Shown one piece after another: positions 17,728 through 25,397 of a DNA stretch of 64,000 nucleotides. Position 1 is the first letter of the stretch. Every line of letters begins with the position of its first letter. Origin of the DNA: Peteryoungia rhizophila (lineage in GTDB: Bacteria; Pseudomonadota; Alphaproteobacteria; Rhizobiales; Rhizobiaceae); NCBI RefSeq assembly GCF_004912145.1, contig NZ_STGT01000009.1, positions 1 to 64,000 on the forward strand, written 5' to 3'. The translations under genes were made by a program, and so were the position numbers. Below the pieces are notes generated by a model, which had not been told where the DNA came from, did no database searches, and saw nothing but the letters and a program-made list of their open reading frames with translations.

Positions 17728-18663
17728 TCAGGGATGCTCGGCGACGAACTTTTCAGCATTTTCCGGCGTCGTCAGGAAGCCGGGAAGCAGCTGCTCCGCC
17801 GGGAGTGTTTCGCCGGCTGCGAGTTTGATGGCGCTGTCGACGGCGAGACGGCCGATGCCGCGGACCTGCTGTGTCGCCGTAGCGTCAAAGCCGCCTTGCG
17901 CGAGGATCGGCAGAGCGGTGGTGTCACCATCGAACCCGCCGACATAGACCCGCTGGGAAACGCCGGAGACCTTGACTGCCTGTGCGGCACCGAGTGCCAG
18001 ACCGTCAGCCTGTGCGAAGATCAGCGAAACGTCGGGATGGGCCTGGAGAAGGTTCTGGCCGATGTTGAGGCCTTCCGCCTGCGACCACTGCTCGCTCCAC
18101 TGCTGGGCCACCAGTTCGACCCCGGAATTCTCCCCGATCGCCTGCATGCAGCCCTTGGTCCGCTCGACTTCCGGCGTTGTGCCCTTCTGGCCGTGGATCA
18201 TGAGCATCTTGCCCTGGCCGCCGGCCAGCCCGATGATGTGCTTGCAGACTTCATAGGCCGAGGTTGCGTTATCGGTGGCGATGAATGTATCGCCAGGCGC
18301 ACCGTCGGCATTGCGGTCGACATTGACGACCGGGATCCCGGCTTCCTTGGCGAGGCGCGTCGGAACGGCGGCGGCGGCAGCACCTGCAGGAATGTAGATG
18401 AAGGCGTCGATGCCCTGCGTCAACAGGTCCTGCACCTGGCTGACCTGCGTGGCGCTATCGTTCTTGGCGTCGACAGTGATGACCTCGATGCCCTTCTCCT
18501 TGGCATAGGATTCGACGCCGATCTTGATCTGGTTGAAATAGTCGGCCTGCAGGTTCGAGACGGCGAGCCCGATCTTCTTGACCTCTTCGGCAGATGCGCC
18601 GATAGGATTGAGGGCCGTTGTCGCCAGCGCTGCAGCGACCAGAAGCATGGTCTTGATTTTCAT
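17728..18663 (-). CDS. sugar ABC transporter substrate-binding protein, RbsB type
   Basis: A 311-residue exported protein. Its signal peptide ends near GASAEE (about residue 26), and it has the ribose-binding fold: IGLAVSNLQADYFNQI, VDAKNDSATQVSQVQDLLTQGIDAFIYIP, VVNVDRNADG, GGFDGD. The start at 18663 has GGAGGAG upstream and gives a clean signal peptide. Family members bind ribose, xylose, erythritol-like polyols and others. The aromatic pair and polar residues needed to predict the ligand cannot be read reliably by eye. Confidence 0.92.
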   Translation of the reverse strand: MKIKTMLLVAAALATTALNPIGASAEEVKKIGLAVSNLQADYFNQIKIGVESYAKEKGIEVITVDAKNDSATQVSQVQDLLTQGIDAFIYIPAGAAAAAVPTRLAKEAGIPVVNVDRNADGAPGDTFIATDNATSAYEVCKHIIGLAGGQGKMLMIHGQKGTTPEVERTKGCMQAIGENSGVELVAQQWSEQWSQAEGLNIGQNLLQAHPDVSLIFAQADGLALGAAQAVKVSGVSQRVYVGGFDGDTTALPILAQGGFDATATQQVRGIGRLAVDSAIKLAAGETLPAEQLLPGFLTTPENAEKFVAEHP

Positions 18664-18781
18664 GGTAGATCTCCTCCGTTGTTTCGGCACCCCGCTACCA
18701 CCGCAGGACCGAAGTTTTGCCTGGCATTTGCCGGGCGGTGAACTGGCGACAATGCCGCCAAACTGAACCGCAGCCGAGCCA

Positions 18782-19756
18782 TCACCTCCGTTTGATGGCT
18801 TCGGCCGCGACTGCGAGTGCGATGACGACGCCGATGACGACGGCCTGCGTGAAGGGCGAGACGCCCAGCAGGTTCAGGCCGTTGCGCAGGACGCCGATGA
18901 TCAAAACGCCGATGATCGTTCCGAGAATGCCGCCCTTGCCGCCACTCAGGCTTGTTCCGCCGATGACGACGGCTGCGATGGTGTCGAGTTCGTAGGAAAC
19001 GCCGGCCGTCGGTTGGACAGAATCGAGGCGCATGGCGAGAACCACACCGGCTAGGCCCGCGAGCAGGCCGGACACGACATAAACGCCGATCGTGTAGAGA
19101 TTGACGTTGATGCCGGCGAGGCGCGCGACCTCCTGATTGCCGCCGATCGCATAGAGCGAGCGGCCGCCCGTGGTGTAGCGCAGGTAGATCCAGCCGAGCA
19201 CGAATACCACCAGCATGACAGCCACTGTCAGCGTCAGGAAACCGCCGAAGCGGGTGTAGGCGAGCAGGCTGAACCAGGAAGGGAAGCCAACGATCTGCTG
19301 GCCGTCAGTGATCATGTTTGCCAAGCCGCGGGCGACGGACATCATCGCCAGCGTAGCGATGAAGGCCGGCACCCCGAGCGCCGTAATCAGTATTCCGGAA
19401 ATGGCGCCTGTCACGGCGGCGGCTCCGAGAGCCAGGATAATGCCGACAGGGAGCGCCATGCCCACCTGGTTTGCGAGGTAGCCCATCACCATCATGGCGA
19501 GTGCCATCACCGAGCCCACGGCGAGATCGATACCGCCGATCAGGATCACCATGGTCATGCCCACGGCCATGATTCCCAGCACCGTGATCTGGTCGAGGAC
19601 GTTGAGAAGGTTGCGCGCCGACATGAACTTGTCGGTGGCAAATGAGAGGAAGATGCACAGCAGGATGAGGCCGATCAGCGGGCCGGTCGTGCCTCTCAAT
19701 GCCGACAAGGCATTCGTGCCCCCGCCGCGCCCCTGGTCTGCCGCTTGAACCGACAT
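18782..19756 (-). CDS. sugar ABC transporter permease, RbsC type
   Basis: A 324-residue membrane protein of the RbsC family. It has the conserved VILIGGIDLAVGSVMAL in the first half and GGNQEVARLAGINV followed by SGLLAGLAGVVLAMRL and VVIGGTSLSGGKG in the second. The start at 19756 has a strong GGGAGGAG site; an ATG at 19807 is less likely. It is the first gene of the minus-strand operon, which diverges from the transketolase genes. Confidence 0.93.
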   Translation of the reverse strand: MSVQAADQGRGGGTNALSALRGTTGPLIGLILLCIFLSFATDKFMSARNLLNVLDQITVLGIMAVGMTMVILIGGIDLAVGSVMALAMMVMGYLANQVGMALPVGIILALGAAAVTGAISGILITALGVPAFIATLAMMSVARGLANMITDGQQIVGFPSWFSLLAYTRFGGFLTLTVAVMLVVFVLGWIYLRYTTGGRSLYAIGGNQEVARLAGINVNLYTIGVYVVSGLLAGLAGVVLAMRLDSVQPTAGVSYELDTIAAVVIGGTSLSGGKGGILGTIIGVLIIGVLRNGLNLLGVSPFTQAVVIGVVIALAVAAEAIKRR

Positions 19757-19773
19757 CCGCTCCTCCCATGCTG

Positions 19774-19797
19774 ATACCAGATCGATAGCGCTGGTAT
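19774..19797. promoter_or_regulatory. inverted repeat upstream of the sugar transport operon
   Basis: ATACCAG and CTGGTAT are separated by 10 bp, 18 bp upstream of the permease start. It could be an operator for the SorC-type regulator at 23299 or an mRNA hairpin in the leader. It does not match the palindrome at 23265 in sequence. Confidence 0.4.
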
Positions 19798-19896
19798 AAA
19801 TATTCATTGCTGTGTGTAAATTCGTAACGCAGGGATCGTTAGGCTGTCAACTACCGATGTCGTGAGGTTTCGAAGATTTAATTTCAGCAATGCGCC

Positions 19897-19926
19897 TTGA
19901 CAGGCGAAGCTGAGATGCAATTATAT
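19897..19926 (+). promoter_or_regulatory. candidate sigma-70 promoter of the transketolase-kinase operon
   Basis: TTGACA (19897-19902) is followed 17-18 nt later by an AT-rich hexamer (ATTATA/TTATAT, 19920-19926). The -10 overlaps an upstream ATG at 19925, which argues that translation starts instead at 19961, where TGAGG lies 5 nt upstream. Confidence 0.5.
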
Positions 19927-19960
19927 GAGGTACAGTATATTTATGCACAATGAGGTTTCC

Positions 19961-20770
19961 ATGCAGCCGAATGATCTCGACCGCATTGCGAGGCAGATAC
20001 GTCTTCGCGATCTCCAGGCGGTTTACGAAGCGCGCGCTGGCCATATCGGCGGAGAAATGTCAGCCATCGACGTTCTGACCGCCCTGTATTTCCAGGTGCT
20101 CAGGATCTGGCCGGATCAGCCGAAGCACCCTGACCGGGATCGATTCGTGCTGTCGAAGGGACATGTCGCTCTCGCTCTTTACGTAACCCTCGCGAAGCGC
20201 GGCTTCTTTCCCGAAGAGGAGATCTCGACCTTCCTCAAGCCGCATTCGCGCCTCAACGGACATCCGAACTGCAACAAGGTTCCGGGTGTGGAGACCAATA
20301 CCGGTCCCCTTGGACATGGTCTGCCGGTTGCTGTCGGAATGGCAAAGGCAGCCAAGCTGACCGGTGCCGCCTATCATACGTATGTGCTGACGGGTGACGG
20401 CGAGATGCAGGAAGGATCCAACTGGGAGGCGATATCGTCGGCGGCTCAGTTCGGCCTCGATAATCTCACGCTGATCATCGACCACAACCGCTTCCAGCAG
20501 GGGGCCTCCCTGAGCGACACCAACAACATGGCGCCGTTCGGCTCCAAGCTTCAGGCCTTCGGTTGGGATGTCACGGAAATCAACGGAAATGCAATGGCAG
20601 AGATCGTCCCGGCCCTGCAGCACCGGTCAGCCCGTCCCCACTGCATTGTCGCTCACACCAATAAGGGCCACGGCATTTCCTTCATGCAGGACAGAGTGGA
20701 TTGGCATCACAAGGTGCCGAATGCCGAACAATACGAAATTGCCGTGGCCGAGCTTTCGGAGGTGCTTTGA
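19961..20770 (+). CDS. transketolase, N-terminal (TPP-binding) subunit
   Basis: A 269-residue protein matching only the N-terminal third of a transketolase. It has RARAGHIGG-like EARAGHIGGEMS, FVLSKGH, GPLGHGLPVAVGMA and the thiamine-pyrophosphate motif GDGEMQEGSNWEA...DHN (145-176). The C-terminal part is encoded separately by the next gene, which begins within this gene's stop codon (TGATG). Split transketolases of this kind occur in apulose-4-phosphate cleavage (AptA/AptB) and sulfoquinovose (SqwG/SqwH) pathways, and as general enzymes. With a kinase and ABC importer alongside, a dedicated sugar-phosphate substrate is likely. Confidence 0.92.
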   Translation: MQPNDLDRIARQIRLRDLQAVYEARAGHIGGEMSAIDVLTALYFQVLRIWPDQPKHPDRDRFVLSKGHVALALYVTLAKRGFFPEEEISTFLKPHSRLNGHPNCNKVPGVETNTGPLGHGLPVAVGMAKAAKLTGAAYHTYVLTGDGEMQEGSNWEAISSAAQFGLDNLTLIIDHNRFQQGASLSDTNNMAPFGSKLQAFGWDVTEINGNAMAEIVPALQHRSARPHCIVAHTNKGHGISFMQDRVDWHHKVPNAEQYEIAVAELSEVL

Positions 20771-21738
20771 TGAACGCCGTGACCATGACCGAAAAACTGC
20801 ACGACTGCCGTGACGCATTTGTCGCCGTGCTCGAACGCCTCGGCGCCGAGAATTCGAAAGTCGTCGCTGTCTGCAACGACTCCGTCGGCTCCTCCAAGCT
20901 CGGTGGCTTCAAGTCCAAATGGCCGGAGCGGCTGGTCAATGTCGGCATCGCCGAACAGAACATGGTCGGCGTCGGCGCTGGCCTTGCGAACGGTGGTCTG
21001 CTGCCTTTCGTCTGCGGTGCCTCCTGCTTCCTGACAGGGCGTTCGCTCGAACAGGTCAAGGCCGACATTGCCTATTCCAACGCCAACGTGAAACTGATCG
21101 GCATATCCTCGGGCATGGCCTATGGAGAATTGGGCCCCACGCACCATTCGGTAGAGGATTTCGCCTGGATGCGGGTTCTGCCGAACCTCCCGGTGATCGC
21201 GCCCTGCGATTCTATCGAGACCGCTGCAGCCGTCGAATGGGCCGCGCGCTATGAAGGCCCCGTCTTCCTGCGCCTGTCGCGCGTTGGCGTGCCGGACCTG
21301 CTTCCGGCAGGTCATGTCTTCGAACCCGGCAAAGCGAACCTTCTGCGCGACGGCGATGCCGTCACCCTGATTGCCAACGGCACGCTGACGCACCGCGTTA
21401 TGAAGGCGGCCGAGATCCTTTCCGCCCGCGGCATCGAGGCACGTGTCCTCAACATGGCAACCGTGCGCCCGATCGACGTGGAAAGCATCGTTGCTGCTGC
21501 GCGCGAAACCGGCGCGATCCTGACGGCCGAGGAGCATTCGATCTATGGCGGTCTCGGGTCGGCCATCGCGGAAGTCGTCGTTGCGGAGGCGCCAGTACCG
21601 ATGAAGATCCTGGGTGTGCCCGGCATCTTTGCGCCAACCGGATCGGCCGAATTCCTCCTCGACGAATTCGGCATGTCGCCACAGGGTATCGCCACCGCTG
21701 CGGAAGAACTGCTGGCGCGGAAGAGTGGCCGCAGCTAA
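20770..21738 (+). CDS. transketolase, C-terminal (pyrimidine-binding plus C-domain) subunit
   Basis: A 322-residue partner. Its first half is the pyrimidine-binding domain: NVGIAEQNMVGVGAGLA carries the Glu that activates thiamine pyrophosphate, then GPTHHSVEDFAWMRVLPNLPVIAPCD. The second half is the transketolase C-domain (LIANGTLTHRVMKAAEIL, VLNMATVRPID, EEHSIYGGLGSAIAE). It has one-base overlap with the N-terminal subunit, so the pair should form one enzyme. The family resembles AptB and dihydroxyacetone-type transketolase subunits, but the acceptor specificity cannot be read. Confidence 0.92.
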   Translation: MNAVTMTEKLHDCRDAFVAVLERLGAENSKVVAVCNDSVGSSKLGGFKSKWPERLVNVGIAEQNMVGVGAGLANGGLLPFVCGASCFLTGRSLEQVKADIAYSNANVKLIGISSGMAYGELGPTHHSVEDFAWMRVLPNLPVIAPCDSIETAAAVEWAARYEGPVFLRLSRVGVPDLLPAGHVFEPGKANLLRDGDAVTLIANGTLTHRVMKAAEILSARGIEARVLNMATVRPIDVESIVAAARETGAILTAEEHSIYGGLGSAIAEVVVAEAPVPMKILGVPGIFAPTGSAEFLLDEFGMSPQGIATAAEELLARKSGRS

Positions 21739-21806
21739 CGGCTGCCGTACAGATCTTTGGATGCCGCCGCTGTACCGGGCGGCATCTTGCAGCATTCGGA
21801 GCCGAC

Positions 21807-23276
21807 ATGATCACTGCCATCCTCGCCATCGACCAGGGAACCACGAACTCGAAGGCCGTGCTCGTCTCGAGCGAGGGCGAGATTGTGGCGCGCGGATCTT
21901 CGCCCGTCGGCATATCGCATCCGCAGCCGGGCTGGGTGGAGCAGGATCCCGAGCGCGTCTGGCAGTCCGTCCTGGAAGCGATCGGCATATGTCTTGCCGC
22001 CGCGCCGAATGTGACCATCGCCGGTATCGCCATTTCCAACCAGCGTGAATCCGTCACCATCTGGGACGGAGAGACTGGCGAGCCACTTGGACCCCTCGTC
22101 AGCTGGCAGTGCCGCCGCAGCGCGCCGGTCTGCGCCGAACTCAAGGCATCCGGCCATTCCGCCCGTGTCGAGGCGCTCACTGGCCTGCCCATCGATCCGA
22201 TGTTCCCCGGGCCAAAGATGAGGTGGCTTCTCGACCGAGCGCCGGATGGCCGCCCGCTGCGGCTCGGAACGGTCGATTCCTGGCTTGTCCACCGACTGAC
22301 TGGCGGCAAGGTGCATGCCTGCGATGCGTCCAATGCGGCGCGAAGCCAGCTTCTCGATCTCAATCGCAAGGTCTGGAGCGACGAACTCTGCGATCTCTTC
22401 GGGGTGCCGAAGGCCCATCTCCCGGAGGTCTGCGACAGCGCATCCCGCTTCGGCGAAACGCTCGGTGTCCCCGGCTTGGCCGACGGCATTCCGATTGCGG
22501 CCGCCATCGGCGACAGCCACGCGGCCCTTTTCGGCCACGGTGCCTTCGCGCCCGGCGACGGCAAGGTCACCTTTGGCACCGGCTCGTCGATCATGACGAC
22601 GCTGCCGCATTTCATCGCGCCGCAAAACGGCATCACCACGACGATCGCCTGGTCGCTCGGTGGCAAGCCGACCTATGCATTCGAAGGCAATATCCTGGTA
22701 TCGGCCGCCTCGCTGCCCTGGATGGTTGAAATTCTCGGCCTTCCCGACGTGCAGGCGCTGATCGATCTCGCCGAGACGGCCGACCCGCAAGGTCCCGGTT
22801 TCGTCCCGGCCTTTGTCGGCCTCGGCGCTCCCCATTGGCACGCGGATGCCCGCGCGCTCTTCTCCGGCATCACCTTCAATACGACGCGCGCGCAGATGGC
22901 TCGCGCCGTAACGGATTCGATCGCCTTCCAGGTGCACGATGTGTTCAAGGCCATGGCGGCCCAGTCGCCGACGCCGCTCGGCAGGCTGTTTGTCGACGGT
23001 GGCCCCAGCAAGAATTCGTTCCTGATGCAGTGCGTCGCCGACACGCTCGTTCACCCTGTCATCCAGTGTGACGCTGCGGAAGCGTCGGCACTCGGCGCGG
23101 CCTATCTTGCGGGCCTGACGCTCGGCCTCTGGGATGATCTGGACGCGGTCAGGGCGCTGCCGCGCAAGACCGCAGGTCTCATGCCGCGGCCGATGGACCG
23201 CGCTTTACGCCTCGCCACATGGCAGGATGCAATCTTCCGCTCGACCGTGTCAGTGACTTCATCTATGGGTGAATAA
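21807..23276 (+). CDS. FGGY-family carbohydrate kinase
   Basis: A 489-residue sugar/polyol kinase. It has AIDQGTTNSKAVLV at the N-terminus (ATP phosphate loop), AISNQRESVTIW, DSWLVHRLTGG, FGTGSSIMTT and the ATP-binding LFVDGGPSKNSFLMQ. Its general architecture is glycerol-kinase-like. It lies between the split transketolase and the regulator, so it probably makes the ketose phosphate that the transketolase cleaves. Apulose, xylulose or another ketose are all possible. Its stop codon lies inside a perfect palindrome at 23265-23288. Confidence 0.9.
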   Translation: MITAILAIDQGTTNSKAVLVSSEGEIVARGSSPVGISHPQPGWVEQDPERVWQSVLEAIGICLAAAPNVTIAGIAISNQRESVTIWDGETGEPLGPLVSWQCRRSAPVCAELKASGHSARVEALTGLPIDPMFPGPKMRWLLDRAPDGRPLRLGTVDSWLVHRLTGGKVHACDASNAARSQLLDLNRKVWSDELCDLFGVPKAHLPEVCDSASRFGETLGVPGLADGIPIAAAIGDSHAALFGHGAFAPGDGKVTFGTGSSIMTTLPHFIAPQNGITTTIAWSLGGKPTYAFEGNILVSAASLPWMVEILGLPDVQALIDLAETADPQGPGFVPAFVGLGAPHWHADARALFSGITFNTTRAQMARAVTDSIAFQVHDVFKAMAAQSPTPLGRLFVDGGPSKNSFLMQCVADTLVHPVIQCDAAEASALGAAYLAGLTLGLWDDLDAVRALPRKTAGLMPRPMDRALRLATWQDAIFRSTVSVTSSMGE

Positions 23277-23288
23277 AAATTCACCCAT
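23265..23288. promoter_or_regulatory. perfect 10-bp inverted repeat at the kinase/regulator junction
   Basis: ATGGGTGAAT and ATTCACCCAT are separated by AAAA. It overlaps the kinase stop and ends immediately before the regulator's ribosome binding site (GGAGG at 23290). As DNA it could be the regulator's own operator; as RNA it would fold next to the binding site and could tune regulator translation. There is no U-run, so it is not an intrinsic terminator. Confidence 0.6.
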
Positions 23289-23298
23289 TGGAGGGTTC

Positions 23299-24249
23299 AT
23301 GGGACGTCTCAACGAGCTTCGACTGATCGCCCGCGTTGCGCAGATGTATCACGCCGAAGGCAAACGGCAGGCAGAAATCGCCGAGATCATGCACATGTCG
23401 CAGGCGACTGTTTCGCGGATGCTCAAGCGCGCCGAAATGGAAGGGATCGTGCGGACCACGATCATTCCCCCGCCGGGCACCTTTGCTGACCTGGAGACCG
23501 CCCTGCGTGATCGCTACGGCTTGACCGAAGCGATCGTGATCGACTGTTCGGAAGATCGCGACGGCGCGATCATGGCCCGTATCGGCGAGGCTGCCGCACA
23601 TTTCGTCGAAGTCACCCTGCAGCAAGACGAGATCATCGGCGTTTCGAGCTGGAGCCAGACGCTCCTGCGAATGGTCGACAACATTCATCCTCTGAAAACC
23701 GGCCGCGCCAAGTACATTGTCCAGATCCTCGGCGGCATGGGCGAGGCTTCGGTGCAGACCCATGCGACGCAACTGACGGCCCGACTTGCGAAACTGACCG
23801 GCGGTGAGCCTCGGCTGCTGCTCGTCCAGGGCATCACGTCCTCGCGCGAAGCGAAACTGGTCATGCTGGCAGATCCCGTGGTTCGCGGCACGATGGATCT
23901 CTTCGGACGTCTGACCCTTGCGGTCATCGGTATTGGCGCCGTCGAACCCTCGGAACTGTTGGCACGCTCCGGCAATGTGTTCTCGCGCCAGGAAATGGCC
24001 ATGCTGCACGATGCCGGTGCCGTCGGCGAGATTTCATTTCGCTTCTACGACCGTGACGGCAAGCCGGTCGAAACGCCGCTCAACGAACGGGTCATCGGCA
24101 TTTCGCTCGAGGAATTGCGTAAGGCAGATCGCGTCATGGCCCTGGCGGGCGGGGAATCGAAGACAGAGGCGATCGCCGGTGCCTTGAGGATGGGCATCAT
24201 CGACGTGTTCGTCACGGACAAGTTTACAGCAGCGCGACTGACAGCCTGA
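23299..24249 (+). CDS. SorC/DeoR-type sugar-binding transcriptional regulator
   Basis: A 316-residue regulator. The N-terminal helix-turn-helix (MYHAEGKRQAEIAEIMHMSQATVSRMLKRA; only the pattern matters) is followed by the SorC sugar-phosphate effector domain, with GVSSWSQTLLRMVD, VQILGGMGE, AVIGIGAVEPS, and VMALAGGESKTEAIAGALRMG near the end. Such regulators sense phosphorylated sugars, here plausibly the kinase product. The ATG at 23299 was chosen because it follows GGAGG; an in-frame GTG at 23269 lies inside the palindrome. Confidence 0.92.
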   Translation: MGRLNELRLIARVAQMYHAEGKRQAEIAEIMHMSQATVSRMLKRAEMEGIVRTTIIPPPGTFADLETALRDRYGLTEAIVIDCSEDRDGAIMARIGEAAAHFVEVTLQQDEIIGVSSWSQTLLRMVDNIHPLKTGRAKYIVQILGGMGEASVQTHATQLTARLAKLTGGEPRLLLVQGITSSREAKLVMLADPVVRGTMDLFGRLTLAVIGIGAVEPSELLARSGNVFSRQEMAMLHDAGAVGEISFRFYDRDGKPVETPLNERVIGISLEELRKADRVMALAGGESKTEAIAGALRMGIIDVFVTDKFTAARLTA

Positions 24250-24301
24250 CGCCTCGTCGAGGGTGGGTTGTCGGATCGGCTGCAAACAGGAGGAGTAGAC
24301 T

Positions 24302-25087
24302 ATGCAGCGTTTTTCCGGACAGACCGTCTTCGTCACGGGTGGCAATAAGGGGATCGGTCTGGGGGTCGCCCGGCGGTTCGCCGAAGAGGGCGCAAAAGTC
24401 GCCATCGCAGCGATCGAGCCCGACACCGAGAAGGTGGCCTTGCGGCTTGTGGAAGAGACCGGTGCCGAAATCCTTGGACTGCAGCTCGACGTCACCAAGG
24501 CCTCGGCGGTCAAGCAGGCCTATGGCGAGGCAGAAGCGCGCCTCGGACCGCTCAGCGTTTCGGTGCAGAATGCCGGTGTGATCACCATTGCCAAGGTCGA
24601 GGACCTGAGCGAGGCCGAATGGGATCTCAATCTCGACGTCAACACCAAGGGTGTCTTCCTCTGCTGCCAGGAGGCGATTGCGCGCTTCCGGGCGAGTGGC
24701 ACGAAAGGGCGCCTGATCAACACGGCATCCGGCCAGGCCCGCCAGGGCTTCATCTACACGCCCCATTATGCTGCATCGAAATTCGGCGTCGTCGGCCTCA
24801 GCCAGAGCCTCGCCAAGGAACTGGCGAAGGAAGGCATCACCGTCAACGCGATCTGCCCCGGCATCATCCACACCGAAATGTGGGACTATAACGACCGCGT
24901 CTGGGGCAAGATGCTCGGCGACTATGGCCCCGGCGAACTGATGGCCGAATGGGTCGAGGGCATCCCCATGGGCCGTGCCGGCACGCCAGCCGAAGTCGCT
25001 GCATTGGTCGCGTTCCTCGCATCCGCCGACGCGGCCTACATCACCGGCCAGACGATCAATGTCGACGGTGGGCTCATCATGTCTTGA
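24302..25087 (+). CDS. SDR-family oxidoreductase, second dehydrogenase of the sugar cassette
   Basis: A 261-residue short-chain dehydrogenase with TGGNKGIGLG for the cofactor, QNAGV in place of NNAG, active-site NTASGQ, YAASK with catalytic Tyr/Lys, and the ending INVDGGLIMS. It resembles sorbitol/acetoin-type SDRs. A strong site (AGGAGGAG) precedes it. It is the last gene of the plus-strand operon. With the SDR at 15407, it would allow polyol oxidation to the ketose used by the kinase. Confidence 0.88.
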   Translation: MQRFSGQTVFVTGGNKGIGLGVARRFAEEGAKVAIAAIEPDTEKVALRLVEETGAEILGLQLDVTKASAVKQAYGEAEARLGPLSVSVQNAGVITIAKVEDLSEAEWDLNLDVNTKGVFLCCQEAIARFRASGTKGRLINTASGQARQGFIYTPHYAASKFGVVGLSQSLAKELAKEGITVNAICPGIIHTEMWDYNDRVWGKMLGDYGPGELMAEWVEGIPMGRAGTPAEVAALVAFLASADAAYITGQTINVDGGLIMS

Positions 25088-25188
25088 ATCACTTCTGCGC
25101 AGCCCCCGGTGCCGATCTCTGTTGCGGGGCGGTTGATGGTCGCGTGCACTGCGAATTGTGAGACGCGGACGGCGATGCGTGAATGCTG

Positions 25189-25311
25189 TTAACGCAGAAT
25201 GACAGGTACTCGGCCTTCTAAGCGCTGGGCGATCTCTTCGTGACCGGCCCGACCGGCACCAATCTCAATGACTTCAGATCCATCATCATCGGTTAGCACG
25301 GCGCTCTTCAC
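25189..25311 (-). CDS. doubtful 40-residue reading frame in an otherwise empty gap
   Basis: The 25088-25397 gap holds no clear gene. One minus-strand frame starting at a GTG encodes 40 residues with a protein-like composition (GSEVIEIGAGRAGHEEIAQRLEG). It lies directly downstream of the terminator at 25331, in the same direction, with only a GGGG as ribosome binding site. It may be a remnant of a lost gene. I recognise no family. Confidence 0.2.
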   Translation of the reverse strand: MKSAVLTDDDGSEVIEIGAGRAGHEEIAQRLEGRVPVILR

Positions 25312-25330
25312 AGACCCCTCAGACCCTGGC

Positions 25331-25364
25331 AAAAAAAGGCCCCACACACCGAAGTGTGCGGGGC
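25331..25364 (-). terminator. intrinsic terminator of the arabinoside operon
   Basis: On the minus strand the stem GCCCCGCACAC, tetraloop TTCG, GTGTGTGGGGC is followed by seven Ts. It lies 34 nt past the stop of the substrate-binding protein gene. Confidence 0.92.
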
Positions 25365-25397
25365 AGGCCAGGGAGGCCTTGGGGAGTTCCGAGAGGA

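Noticed and set aside
19925-19960. Earlier ATG for the transketolase N-subunit
   Set aside because: It coincides with the likely -10 of the promoter, and the ATG at 19961 has a better ribosome binding site and the usual family N-terminus.
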